NCBI GenBank assembly: GCA_963735065.1
Contig: CAVTJL010000001.1
Coordinates: 1,736,001-1,800,000, forward strand
DNA from: CAVTJL01 sp963735065
Lineage (GTDB): Bacteria; Pseudomonadota; Alphaproteobacteria; Geminicoccales; Geminicoccaceae
Direction of reading: 5' to 3'
Length of the DNA: 64,000 bases
The notes below the pieces were generated by a model. The model was given only the letters and a program-made list of their open reading frames with translations. It made no database searches and was not told the DNA's origin. Positions 7,305-15,740 of the stretch are shown one piece after another. Position numbers and translations under genes: made by a program. Numbering within the stretch: position 1 is the first letter of the stretch; each line of letters opens with the position of its first letter.

Positions 7305-9968
7305 TCACCAGCGGCGAAAGCCGCCACCCCCACCGAACCTGCCGCCGCCGAACCTGTCGCCGCCACCGCCGCCGAAGCGGTCGCCGCCCCAGCCGCCGCC
7401 ACGGGAACGGCCGGCCCAGCCGCCGCTCGAGAAGGCATCGGCACGCTGGAAGCCCTGGCTGCGCGCCTGCTGCTCGCGGTCGGCCCAGGAGCTGTCGCCC
7501 GAGGCGTGCTGCCAGCCGCCGGCAGTGTGCTGCTGCCAGCCGCCGCTGTCGTGGCGATACACGTTCCCGTCCGACCCCGCATAGTAGTCGTGGGCGTGGT
7601 CGCCCGTATCGTAGGTGTGGCTCTGGCCTGTCCGGGCGTTGTCCACCGTGGTCTCGTGGCTAACCTGGCCGTCGGAGCCGGTCGCCTCATGGGTCACCGA
7701 GCTGCCGCCCTGCGCGGTCTTGGTCCGCTCGGCCGTGGTGCTCGACTGGCCGGTCTGCGCGTCATAGCTGTGCGAGCCCGACGCCTCGCGGGAGGCGCCT
7801 CCGGGCCCCGTGGCGGAGGCGCTGCCCTCCTCCGTGCTCGTGCCGTTCTTGGCGTTGTAGGTATCGCTGCGCTGGGCCTCGGCGGTGCCGCCCTCGCGTC
7901 CGGTGGCCGAGCCGCTGGCGCTGTAGGAGGACTTGCCGTTCTCGGGATTGTAGCTGGCGCTGCGCTGCACGTCGCCGCTGGTGCCTTCGGGCGTGTTGAA
8001 GGTGCGGTCGGTGCTGGCCGACCGGTTGCCATTATAGGGGTTGTAGCTGCGCTGCGCGGTCTCGTGGCCGGTGGTTCCGGTCGCGTAGTTCGTATAGTTG
8101 CCGGAATATTTCTCGGTCACCTTGCCCGAGGAGTTGACCGACCAGGTCTCCTTGCCCGAGGTCGTCCCGTGCGCCCAGCTGCCATAGACGTCGGCGCTGG
8201 TCGAGCCGCAGCAGGGATAGCCGTGATAGCCCGGCGCGTAATAGTCGTGATAATAGTAGTTGTTGTTGTGGTTATTGTTGTTGTCGTCCCACGAGTCGAC
8301 AAGGGCCGCCGTCGTCAGGCCGAGCGCTGCGCCATAGGCCCAGCCGACGGCCGGGTTGTAGACGGGCTGGGCCTGCACGCCGTAGGTCACCGGCGGCGGA
8401 TAGTAGACGGTGCTGCCGACATAGGGCTGGTAGTCGTAGCCGGTGCCGTAGACCACGACGCCGTCCGGCGCCTCGACGGTGCCGAGATAGCCGGGCGTGT
8501 AGCCCTCATAGACCACCTCCGGCGTCGAGCCGTAGATCTTGACGTAGGTCACATAGAAGAGCGGCGAGCTCGGCGGGATCGTGTAGATCACCTCCGGCAC
8601 CGAGGTGGCGACGACCCAGGGCCCCTCGGGCGAGGTCGCGACGAACCACACGCCGTCCTTGAGCGCGTAGTAGGTGTGGGCGTCGACCTCGATGACGGGC
8701 GTGGGCGCGTTGACGACATAGTGGAGCGGCGTGCCCGCGATCGGGCGGAGCTGCGGCTTCCCGTTATAGCTCGCGCTGAAGGCGGGGCCCTTCGAGCGGG
8801 GCACGTCGGCCGTGCGGGTGATCGAGTTCTCGATCACCATCTCCTGCGCCTGCGGCGTTCCGGCAACCGAGGCCAGCACCACCCCGGCGGGCGAGCTCGT
8901 CGGGATCTCGCGGAAGCTCGCGGGAAGCTCGTTGCTCGGCACATAGTGCAGGGGCCCGTCCGCGGACGCGGCACGGAACCACCGCCCCGACAGCAACAGA
9001 TAGAACTGGTTGTCGCCGGTATCGAACAGCACGTAGGAGGTGGTGTTCGCCGCCCAGAGCAGGTCGGTCGTGCCCACCGGCTGGAAGTTGGGCTGACCCT
9101 TGAAGACGATGAGCTCGGTGGGCGTCTCGCTCACATGGACCACAGGGACGCCGTGCTCGAGCGACGGCTTGGCGGGGCCACCGTCCAGAAGGTCGACCGT
9201 GCCGGCCTTGGCGAGCTTTTGGGCCAGCTCGTCCGCGCCGGGCGGCAGGGCGCTCGTGCGGGTCCAAGGCCCGCTCAGCGTCTCGGCCTTCACCCAGCCG
9301 TCGTAGAGATGCAGCAGATAGGCCTTGTGGCCGAGCTCCCGGATGATCAGGGCCTGCGTGTTGACGACGCGCTCGAACCAGGTGCCGCTCACCGTGTGGA
9401 TGACGGGCTTTCCGTCGATCGGGATCAGCACCGCCGGCACGTGGCTCACGATGACCTTGGGCGGCCTGTTGTCCACCTTCACAGGCTGGACCTCGACCTT
9501 GCCGTTGGCCGCCAGCGACGCCTCCAGCCGGTCGAGCGCGATCGTCCGGTCGCCCTTGGGCAGGGCCTCCTGAAGCTCGTGCTCGTAGGCAGCACCCTCG
9601 TCGGCCAGTGTCGGAAAGTGGCTCCGCGTGAGCTTCAGGTCCTCCAGCGTCACCTGCCGGGTCAGGGGGTCGACCTCGGTCCGCGCGGTGGCCCAGATCA
9701 CGCCGAAGGTCGGCTCGGTCGAGCCCTTGGCCGTCGCCGCCACCGCCGAGCGAAAGCGCAGCGTGTTGCCCTGCCAGCTCTCGACCTGGGGCTGGTAGAC
9801 CTCGAGCTTGGCATCCTGGACCTCGAAGGCCCGCGGCCAGGTCTCTGGAACGGCAATCGTGGCCGACGAAGGCTCGTCGGCGTGCGCGGGCAGGCCGGCA
9901 CCGGCCAGCGTGCAGAACGCCACGGCCATGCCGCAGGCGGCGAGCTTGTGGAAGCGACGGGTCGACAT
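7305..9968 (-). CDS. Very large exported Gly/Ser-rich protein, paralogue of the downstream gene
   Basis: An 887-residue protein with a Sec signal peptide ending AGLPAHADE instead of a lipobox. It shares its whole plan with the gene at 4707: LEVYQPQVESWQGNTLRF near the start, the DNRPPKVIVSHVPAVLIPID segment, three Trp-GPW-like modules, PEVIYTIPPSSPLFYVTYVK, VVYEGYTPGYLG, CCGST, Ser/Thr repeats and a Gly/Arg/Phe tail. An Asn/His/Tyr-rich insert (DDNNNNHNNNYYYHDYY) before CCGST is unique to this copy and could bind metal. The start at 9968 is chosen because GGAG lies nine bases upstream and a signal peptide follows directly. Only 27 bases separate its stop from the next start, so the pair is likely one operon, and it diverges from the cytochrome gene at 10231. 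Confidence 0.75.
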   Translation of the reverse strand: MSTRRFHKLAACGMAVAFCTLAGAGLPAHADEPSSATIAVPETWPRAFEVQDAKLEVYQPQVESWQGNTLRFRSAVAATAKGSTEPTFGVIWATARTEVDPLTRQVTLEDLKLTRSHFPTLADEGAAYEHELQEALPKGDRTIALDRLEASLAANGKVEVQPVKVDNRPPKVIVSHVPAVLIPIDGKPVIHTVSGTWFERVVNTQALIIRELGHKAYLLHLYDGWVKAETLSGPWTRTSALPPGADELAQKLAKAGTVDLLDGGPAKPSLEHGVPVVHVSETPTELIVFKGQPNFQPVGTTDLLWAANTTSYVLFDTGDNQFYLLLSGRWFRAASADGPLHYVPSNELPASFREIPTSSPAGVVLASVAGTPQAQEMVIENSITRTADVPRSKGPAFSASYNGKPQLRPIAGTPLHYVVNAPTPVIEVDAHTYYALKDGVWFVATSPEGPWVVATSVPEVIYTIPPSSPLFYVTYVKIYGSTPEVVYEGYTPGYLGTVEAPDGVVVYGTGYDYQPYVGSTVYYPPPVTYGVQAQPVYNPAVGWAYGAALGLTTAALVDSWDDNNNNHNNNYYYHDYYAPGYHGYPCCGSTSADVYGSWAHGTTSGKETWSVNSSGKVTEKYSGNYTNYATGTTGHETAQRSYNPYNGNRSASTDRTFNTPEGTSGDVQRSASYNPENGKSSYSASGSATGREGGTAEAQRSDTYNAKNGTSTEEGSASATGPGGASREASGSHSYDAQTGQSSTTAERTKTAQGGSSVTHEATGSDGQVSHETTVDNARTGQSHTYDTGDHAHDYYAGSDGNVYRHDSGGWQQHTAGGWQHASGDSSWADREQQARSQGFQRADAFSSGGWAGRSRGGGWGGDRFGGGGGDRFGGGRFGGGGGFRRW

Positions 9969-10230
9969 CGTGACGCTCCATGCGTTGACCATGGGCCGGA
10001 TCCGGGGCCGTGGTGGTCGTTGTATCAGGAAGCCGGCGATCCTGCCGGCCGACTCCTGCTGCTGGCGATGATTGAGGGCGGCGTCTCCGTCGAGCGCGTG
10101 CCCGACCTCAGGCGAGGCTTCTGGCCGCGCGTATGCCTCGATCTCACCCGGGTCGATCATCCTGGCACACATCCCTCTTTTCTCTCGTTCCCGTCTGGCT
10201 CTCGGCCGGAAGGTTGCTAGGCTGCCGCCG

Positions 10231-12513
10231 ATGTTGCGCATCCTCACGACTCTGCTGGCATTCGCTCTGGGCGCGCTGCCGGCGACCGCGGAAGAGGCGG
10301 TGCCCGCGCCGACCTCCGCTCCGACCTATGTCGGCAGCCAGGCCTGCGCCTCCTGCCACGCGGCCGAGACCAGGGCCTGGCATCGCTCGCATCACGATCT
10401 TGCCATGCAGGAGGCGACGCAGGCCACGGTGCTGGGCGACTTCGACGACACGACCTTCGCCTATGGCACGGTGCGCTCGCGCTTCTTCAGGCAGGACGGC
10501 CGATTCTTCGTCACGACCGACGGCCCGGACGGCAAGCTCGCCGACTTCGAGATCCGCTACACCTTCGGTGTCTACCCCTTGCAGCAATATCTGATCGCCT
10601 TCCCGGGCGGCCGGCTGCAGGCGCTGGGCATCGCCTGGGATGCGCGGCCGAAGGAGCAGGGTGGCCAGCGCTGGTTTCATCTCTACCCGGGCCAGAACGT
10701 CCACGCCGGCGAGTTCATCCACTGGACCGGGCGTGACCAGGTCTGGAACTTCATGTGCGCCGAGTGCCACTCCACCGATCTCGTGAAGGGCTACGACGCG
10801 GCGACCAACACCTACGACACCCGCTGGGCCGAGATCGACGTCGGTTGCGAGGCCTGCCACGGGCCGGGCTCGGCGCATGTCGCCTGGGCCGACAGCCACA
10901 AGGGCGCCGGCTACGGCGGCAAGGGCACCGACGACGGCCTCACCGTGCACTTCGATGCCCACAAGGACATGAGCTGGACGATCGATCCCGCCACGGGCAA
11001 CGCGCGTCGCAGCACGCCCATCGCCAGCGCCACCGAGCTCGAGACCTGCGGCATGTGCCACAGCCGTCGCGGGCAGATCCACGAGCCCTGGCGGCCCGGC
11101 CGTCAGCTCCTCGACACGCATCGCACCAGCCTGCTCGAGCCCGGCCTCTTCGAGGCCGACGGCGTCATGGTGGACGAGGTCTACAACTACCAGTCCTTCC
11201 GCCAGAGCAGGATGTTCTCGAAGGGTGTGACCTGCAGCGACTGCCACGACCCGCACTCGCTCCAGCTCCACGCCCAGGGCGACGGCGTCTGCTTCCAGTG
11301 TCACGAGGAGCAAAAATACGCGGCGGTGGCGCATCACGGGCACGAGCCGGGCTCGCCCGGCAGCCACTGCGTCGCCTGCCACATGCCGGCCCGCACCTAC
11401 ATGGTGGTCGATGTCCGGCACGATCACAGCTTCCGCATCCCGCGCCCGGACCTGACCGAGCGCTACGGCGTCACCAACACCTGCAACGACTGCCACACCG
11501 ACAAGAGCGCCGCCTGGGCCGACGCCGCGATCACCCGCTGGCACGGGCCCGAGCGAAAGGGCTTCCAGACATGGACGCCCGCCTTCAGCGCCGCCTGGCA
11601 CCAGCAGCCCGAAGCGGGCGATCTGCTGACGAAGCTGCTCGAGAACGGCGCCACGCCCGGCATCGCGCGGGCCACGGCGCTCGAGGATCTCGCACCCTAC
11701 CTCACGGCCGAGCGCCTGCCGCTGGTCCAGCAGGGGTTGGCGGCACCGGACCCGCTGGTCCGCCTGGGCGCCCTCCGCTCGCTGGGGCTCCTGCCGATCC
11801 AGGCCCGCTGGCAGCTCGCGAGCCCGCTTCTGGCCGATCCGGTGCGCGGCGTGCGGGTCGAGGCCGTGGGGCTGCTGGCGGACATGCCGGCAGCGCAGAT
11901 CCCCGAGACCGACCGCGCGTCGTTCGACCATGCGGCCGCCGACTATGTGGCGGCCCAGGAGCTTAACGCCGACCGGCCCGAGGGCCGCGTCAACCTCGCG
12001 AGCTTCCTCGCCCGCCGCGGCCGGCCGCAGGAGGCCGAGAAGGGCTTCCGCGAGGCGATCAGGCTCTGGCCCGACTTCGTCCCGGCCTATGTCGATCTGG
12101 CCTCGCTCTATGCCAGCGAGCGGCGCGACGCCGATGGCGAGCGCGTGCTCAGGGATGCCGTCGCCATCGCGCCCGGCGACGCGACGCTCGCCCACGCGCT
12201 CGGGCTCAACCTCGTCCGGCAGCAGCGCACGACCGAGGCGGTGCAGGAGCTGCGCCGCGCCACCGAGCTGGCACCCGACGATGCGCGCTTCGCCTATGTC
12301 TACGCCATCGCCCTCAACGCCACCGGGCAGGGCGAGGAGGCGCTGCGCGTGCTGGCCGCCAATCAAGCAAGGCATCCCGGCGACCGCGACACGCTCGTGG
12401 CCCTCGTCACGATCAACCGCGACCGCGGCGATGTGGCTGCGGCGCGGCGCTGGGCCGAGAAGCTCGTGGCCATCGACCCACGGGCTCAGCAGCTTCTCGA
12501 TCAGCTTCGCTGA
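10231..12513 (+). CDS. Exported eight-haem cytochrome c with C-terminal TPR repeats
   Basis: A 760-residue protein with a Sec signal peptide (to about residue 21). It has eight CxxCH haem sites: CASCH at 39, then CAECH, CEACH, CGMCH, CSDCH, CFQCH, CVACH and CNDCH, all in the first 430 residues. The second half is helical, first HEAT-like (LEDLAPYLTAERLPLVQQGL) and then several tetratricopeptide repeats (EAEKGFREAIRLWPDFVPAY, EAVQELRRATELAPDDARFA). Multihaem proteins of this plan are found in the periplasm and are thought to carry electrons to or from a partner held by the repeats. The ATG at 10231 starts directly at the signal peptide; longer frames upstream lack one. The partner enzyme is not evident. 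The two large Gly-rich genes are divergent from it and may share regulation. Confidence 0.85.
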   Translation: MLRILTTLLAFALGALPATAEEAVPAPTSAPTYVGSQACASCHAAETRAWHRSHHDLAMQEATQATVLGDFDDTTFAYGTVRSRFFRQDGRFFVTTDGPDGKLADFEIRYTFGVYPLQQYLIAFPGGRLQALGIAWDARPKEQGGQRWFHLYPGQNVHAGEFIHWTGRDQVWNFMCAECHSTDLVKGYDAATNTYDTRWAEIDVGCEACHGPGSAHVAWADSHKGAGYGGKGTDDGLTVHFDAHKDMSWTIDPATGNARRSTPIASATELETCGMCHSRRGQIHEPWRPGRQLLDTHRTSLLEPGLFEADGVMVDEVYNYQSFRQSRMFSKGVTCSDCHDPHSLQLHAQGDGVCFQCHEEQKYAAVAHHGHEPGSPGSHCVACHMPARTYMVVDVRHDHSFRIPRPDLTERYGVTNTCNDCHTDKSAAWADAAITRWHGPERKGFQTWTPAFSAAWHQQPEAGDLLTKLLENGATPGIARATALEDLAPYLTAERLPLVQQGLAAPDPLVRLGALRSLGLLPIQARWQLASPLLADPVRGVRVEAVGLLADMPAAQIPETDRASFDHAAADYVAAQELNADRPEGRVNLASFLARRGRPQEAEKGFREAIRLWPDFVPAYVDLASLYASERRDADGERVLRDAVAIAPGDATLAHALGLNLVRQQRTTEAVQELRRATELAPDDARFAYVYAIALNATGQGEEALRVLAANQARHPGDRDTLVALVTINRDRGDVAAARRWAEKLVAIDPRAQQLLDQLR

Positions 12514-12535
12514 GCACCCGCCCGCCGGGAACGCC

Positions 12536-12997
12536 TCAGCGGCGGCCATGGGCGACGTCGCGCTGCCGGAGAGCGCCGCGCAGCGAGATCTGGCACCAGA
12601 AGGCGAGCGCCAGGTGCACCGCCACCGCCGGCCACAGCAGCTCGCCCGAGAGACCCATCATGCCCCCCGCATAGGCAAGAGCTGCAGCGGCGAGCGTGTT
12701 GTAGACGAGAAGGCTCGCGACAGCCCGTAGGGACGCGGGCCCGCGCCTGTCTCGGGCCGCGAGCCAGCTCAGGACACCGATCGCCACCAGCACGGCGCCG
12801 ATCACGCGACCCGTTGTCAACGCCTTGGCCATCGGCGCCTCGGGGCCGAGCAGAAGCCCCAGGGCCAGCGCAGGGAAGACCAGCAGGCACAGGCCGCTAC
12901 CGACCTCCACGAGGCCGCAGGCGACCAGCAGCGCCGTCCGTGAGCCGCTGCTCCGGGCTTGCTGCTCGGGCACATTTCCTGACGAGGGCTGGTCCAT
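12536..12997 (-). CDS. Four-helix membrane protein, unknown function
   Basis: A 153-residue protein with a polar start (MDQPSSGNVPEQQARSSG) and four predicted membrane helices: ALLVACGLVEVGSGLCLLVF, VIGAVLVAIGVLSWLAA, LLVYNTLAAAALAYAGGMMG and LLWPAVAVHLALAFWCQISL. The architecture is shared by many small uncharacterised inner-membrane proteins; I recognise no motif for a substrate. The start at MDQPSS is preferred since upstream residues are Arg/Pro/His-rich. It sits just downstream of the large arylsulfatase on the same strand (stop of that gene at 13069), separated by about 70 bases, so it may be transcribed with a different promoter. Confidence 0.6.
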   Translation of the reverse strand: MDQPSSGNVPEQQARSSGSRTALLVACGLVEVGSGLCLLVFPALALGLLLGPEAPMAKALTTGRVIGAVLVAIGVLSWLAARDRRGPASLRAVASLLVYNTLAAAALAYAGGMMGLSGELLWPAVAVHLALAFWCQISLRGALRQRDVAHGRR

Positions 12998-13068
12998 CTT
13001 CTTCAGGTGCTCCGGACGCGGGCAGGGATGGTGGCGACGAGGCCGAGGCCCCGCCGCCACGCCTCATC

Positions 13069-15600
13069 CTACTCGGCCGCGCTCTTCTCGCGCTCCATCG
13101 CCTCGAGCTTCTTCACGTCCTCGGGCGACAGCTTCGGCGGCTCGATCGAGAAGGTGATCTTGTCGATCGTGCCGGTGAAGCGGAACGGCACCTGGTAGTC
13201 CTCATCGTCGACCGGCGTGCCGGTGTCCGAGCCCATGTCGAAGGTCTCGTCCCAGGGAAGCGTCAGCGGCACGGTGTGCTCCATCGTCTCGGTCGCGACG
13301 AGCTTGCCGTCCACGGTGAGCGTGCCCGTGCCACCGCGGCCGAGGCCGCTGATGTTGTTGTAGGCGAGCGTGCCCAGGCCCAGCCCGTCATACTTGAAGT
13401 CGTAGACGAGCGTGTGCTTGCCGGGGCTGAGCGCCTCCTTGCCCTCCCAGCGGACCCGCTTGAGGTCCAAGAGGTTCCAGAGGAAGACGGGCTTGCCCTT
13501 GAGCAGGTACAGGCCGTAGCCGCCGAACCGGCCGCCGTCGGTGACGATCATGCCGTCGCCGCCGCCCTCGGGCACCTCGATCTCCGCCGTGATCGTGTAG
13601 GAGGTGTCGAGGACGTCGGGACCCGTGCCGCGGGGCTGGCCGGTGATCGGCACGCCCGTATAGGTGAAGACCTTGCGATCGCCCGAGATGGAGGGGCGCG
13701 GGGTCACCATCCGCGTCGCCACGGAGGCATCAAGCGGCAGCACCTGATACTTGCCGAACTGGGCGAACATCAGGTCCCGCATCTCCTGCAGCTTCTGGGG
13801 ATGGCTGGCGGCCACGTCGGTGTACTGCGTCCAGTCGTGGCTGACGTCATAGAGCTGGAACGTGAAGGCGCTGGCCGGATCGGTGATGGCCTTGCCCAGC
13901 AGGTCCCAGGGCGGACGCTTCGGGATGGCGCTCAGCATCCAGCCGTCGTCGTAGAGGCCCTGCACGCCCATCATCTCGAAGTATTGGATATGATGGCGCG
14001 AGGGCGCATCCGCTCCGGCCTTGTCGAAGGTGTAGGCGAGGCTCGTCCCCTCGATCGGCTTCTGGCCGATGCCGTCGACCTGCACCGGTGCGGGGATCTT
14101 CGTCGCCTCGAGGATCGTCGGCACGATGTCGATCACATGGCCGAACTGCCAGCGGATGCCGCCCTTGTCGGTGATGTGGCCGGGCCAGGAGATGGCCATG
14201 CCCTGCCGCGTCCCGCCGAAGAAGGAGGGCACCTGCTTGGTCCACTTGAAGGGCGTGTCGAAGGCCCAGGCCCAGGGCACCGCCATGTGCGGGTAGGTCT
14301 GGTCCGAGCCCCAGGCGTCGTACCACTTCATCTGGTCCGCCGCCGGCAGCTCGATGCCGTTGAACTGCAGCACCTCGCTGGGCGTGCCGTTGGGCGAGCC
14401 CTCGGCCGAGGCGCCATTGTCGCCGCTGATGTAGATGATGAGCGTGTCGTCGAGCTTGCCCATGTCCTGGACGGCCTGGATCACGCGGCCGATCTCGTGG
14501 TCCGTGTAGGCCAGGTAGGCGGCGTAGACGTTGGCCTGCCGGATATAGAGCTTCTTCTCCTGGTCGGTGAGCACGTCCCAGCGCTTCAGCAGCTTGTCCG
14601 GCCAGGGCGTGAGCTTCGAGTCCTCGGGAATGACGCCCAGGCGCTTCTGGTTGGCGAAGATCTGGTCACGCAGCTTGTTCCAGCCCTCGTCGAAGAGGTG
14701 CATGTCCTCGATCTTCTTGATCCACTCGGGCGTCGGGTTGTGCGGCGCGTGGGTGCCGCCCGGCACGTAGTAGACGAAGAACGGCAGCTTCGGGTTGATC
14801 GCGTTGAGCTGGTTCATCCAGTGGATGGCGTCGTCGGCCATCGCCGTCGTCAGGTTCCAGCCCGGATTGCCCACATAGGGATAGATGGGCGTCGTGTCGC
14901 GGAAGAGGTTGGGCTCCCACTGGCTCGTGTCGCCGCCGACGAAGCCGTAGAAATGCTCGAAGCCCATGCCCGTCGGCCACTGGTCGAACGGGCCGGCCTG
15001 GCTCGCGGTCCAGGTGGGCGTGTTGTGGTCCTTGCCGAACCAGGCGGTGCGATAGCCGTTCTCGAGCAGGATCCGGCCGATCGTGGCGCTGTCCCGGCCG
15101 ATATAGCTGTCATAGCCGGGAAAGCCCGTCGCCGCCTCGGAGATCACGCCGAACCCGACCGAGTGGTGGTTGCGCCCGGTGATGAGCGCCGCACGCGTCG
15201 GCGAGCACAGCGAGGTCGAGTGGAAGTTGGTGTAGCGCAGCCCGTCCTTGGCGATGCGGTCGAGCGCCGGCGTCGGGATCACCCCGCCGAAGGTCGAGGG
15301 TGCCGAGAAGCCCACATCGTCCGTCATGATCAGGAGGATGTTGGGCGCACCCTTGGGCGGCACCACGCGCTTGGGCCATGAGGGCGTCGACTGGTCGGCA
15401 TTCAGGCCGATCTGGCCCTCGAAGCGCTGCGGCGGCGGCGGCAGGTAGCGTCCGTCGATCGTCGTCGTCGCGTCGGGCGACGGCACGCTTGTGATCTGCT
15501 GCGACAGCTCCGGCGTGCCGGACATCTGCTGGGCGGTTGCAGGCAAGGCGCCGAGCCCCAGCAGCGCTAGAGCCGAGGCGCCAAGGACAAATGTTCGCAT
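13069..15600 (-). CDS. Large exported arylsulfatase (CxPxR type)
   Basis: An 843-residue sulfatase with a Sec signal peptide (MRTFVLGASALALLGLGALPATA). The catalytic region starts ILLIMTDDVGFSAPSTFGG, whose Asp pair binds calcium, and has the modification motif CSPTR with the Cys at residue 132, inside STSLCSPTRAALITGRN. Further sulfatase hallmarks are GKDHNTPTW and SGDNGASAEGSPNGT. The extra C-terminal portion (about 200 residues, with TVDGKLVATETMEHTVPLTL) is beta-rich and typical of the long arylsulfatase subfamily. The enzyme would hydrolyse sulfate esters in the periplasm after conversion of Cys132 to formylglycine. GAGGTGAGAAG precedes the ATG at 15600. The QQMSGTPELSQQ leader after the signal is repeated in a truncated relative at 22.2 kb. 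The substrate cannot be told. Confidence 0.9.
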   Translation of the reverse strand: MRTFVLGASALALLGLGALPATAQQMSGTPELSQQITSVPSPDATTTIDGRYLPPPPQRFEGQIGLNADQSTPSWPKRVVPPKGAPNILLIMTDDVGFSAPSTFGGVIPTPALDRIAKDGLRYTNFHSTSLCSPTRAALITGRNHHSVGFGVISEAATGFPGYDSYIGRDSATIGRILLENGYRTAWFGKDHNTPTWTASQAGPFDQWPTGMGFEHFYGFVGGDTSQWEPNLFRDTTPIYPYVGNPGWNLTTAMADDAIHWMNQLNAINPKLPFFVYYVPGGTHAPHNPTPEWIKKIEDMHLFDEGWNKLRDQIFANQKRLGVIPEDSKLTPWPDKLLKRWDVLTDQEKKLYIRQANVYAAYLAYTDHEIGRVIQAVQDMGKLDDTLIIYISGDNGASAEGSPNGTPSEVLQFNGIELPAADQMKWYDAWGSDQTYPHMAVPWAWAFDTPFKWTKQVPSFFGGTRQGMAISWPGHITDKGGIRWQFGHVIDIVPTILEATKIPAPVQVDGIGQKPIEGTSLAYTFDKAGADAPSRHHIQYFEMMGVQGLYDDGWMLSAIPKRPPWDLLGKAITDPASAFTFQLYDVSHDWTQYTDVAASHPQKLQEMRDLMFAQFGKYQVLPLDASVATRMVTPRPSISGDRKVFTYTGVPITGQPRGTGPDVLDTSYTITAEIEVPEGGGDGMIVTDGGRFGGYGLYLLKGKPVFLWNLLDLKRVRWEGKEALSPGKHTLVYDFKYDGLGLGTLAYNNISGLGRGGTGTLTVDGKLVATETMEHTVPLTLPWDETFDMGSDTGTPVDDEDYQVPFRFTGTIDKITFSIEPPKLSPEDVKKLEAMEREKSAAE

Positions 15601-15740
15601 CTTCTCACCTCTCGAGGTTGACCTCTGGATATGCTTCTCCGTGGGCATCGTTCCGCGTTTTTTTCTATTGCGATCTCCGCTCGTATTGGGGATTGGCCTG
15701 AATGAGGACATGTGTGGCGCTGGCTTATGGATGGCCATCG

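Noticed and set aside
6426..10220. A 1264-residue plus-strand frame opposite the two giant proteins
   Set aside because: It is antisense to two genes with signal peptides and shared motifs, and its own sequence is Arg/Ala/Gly-rich with no domain. Long open antisense frames are expected in GC-rich coding DNA.
10144..12549. An 801-residue minus-strand frame opposite the cytochrome
   Set aside because: The plus strand has eight CxxCH sites and TPR repeats; the minus frame has no motif.
12814..15381. An 855-residue plus-strand frame opposite the large arylsulfatase
   Set aside because: Composition (Arg/Val/Leu/His-rich) and lack of any motif mark it as a shadow of the sulfatase.
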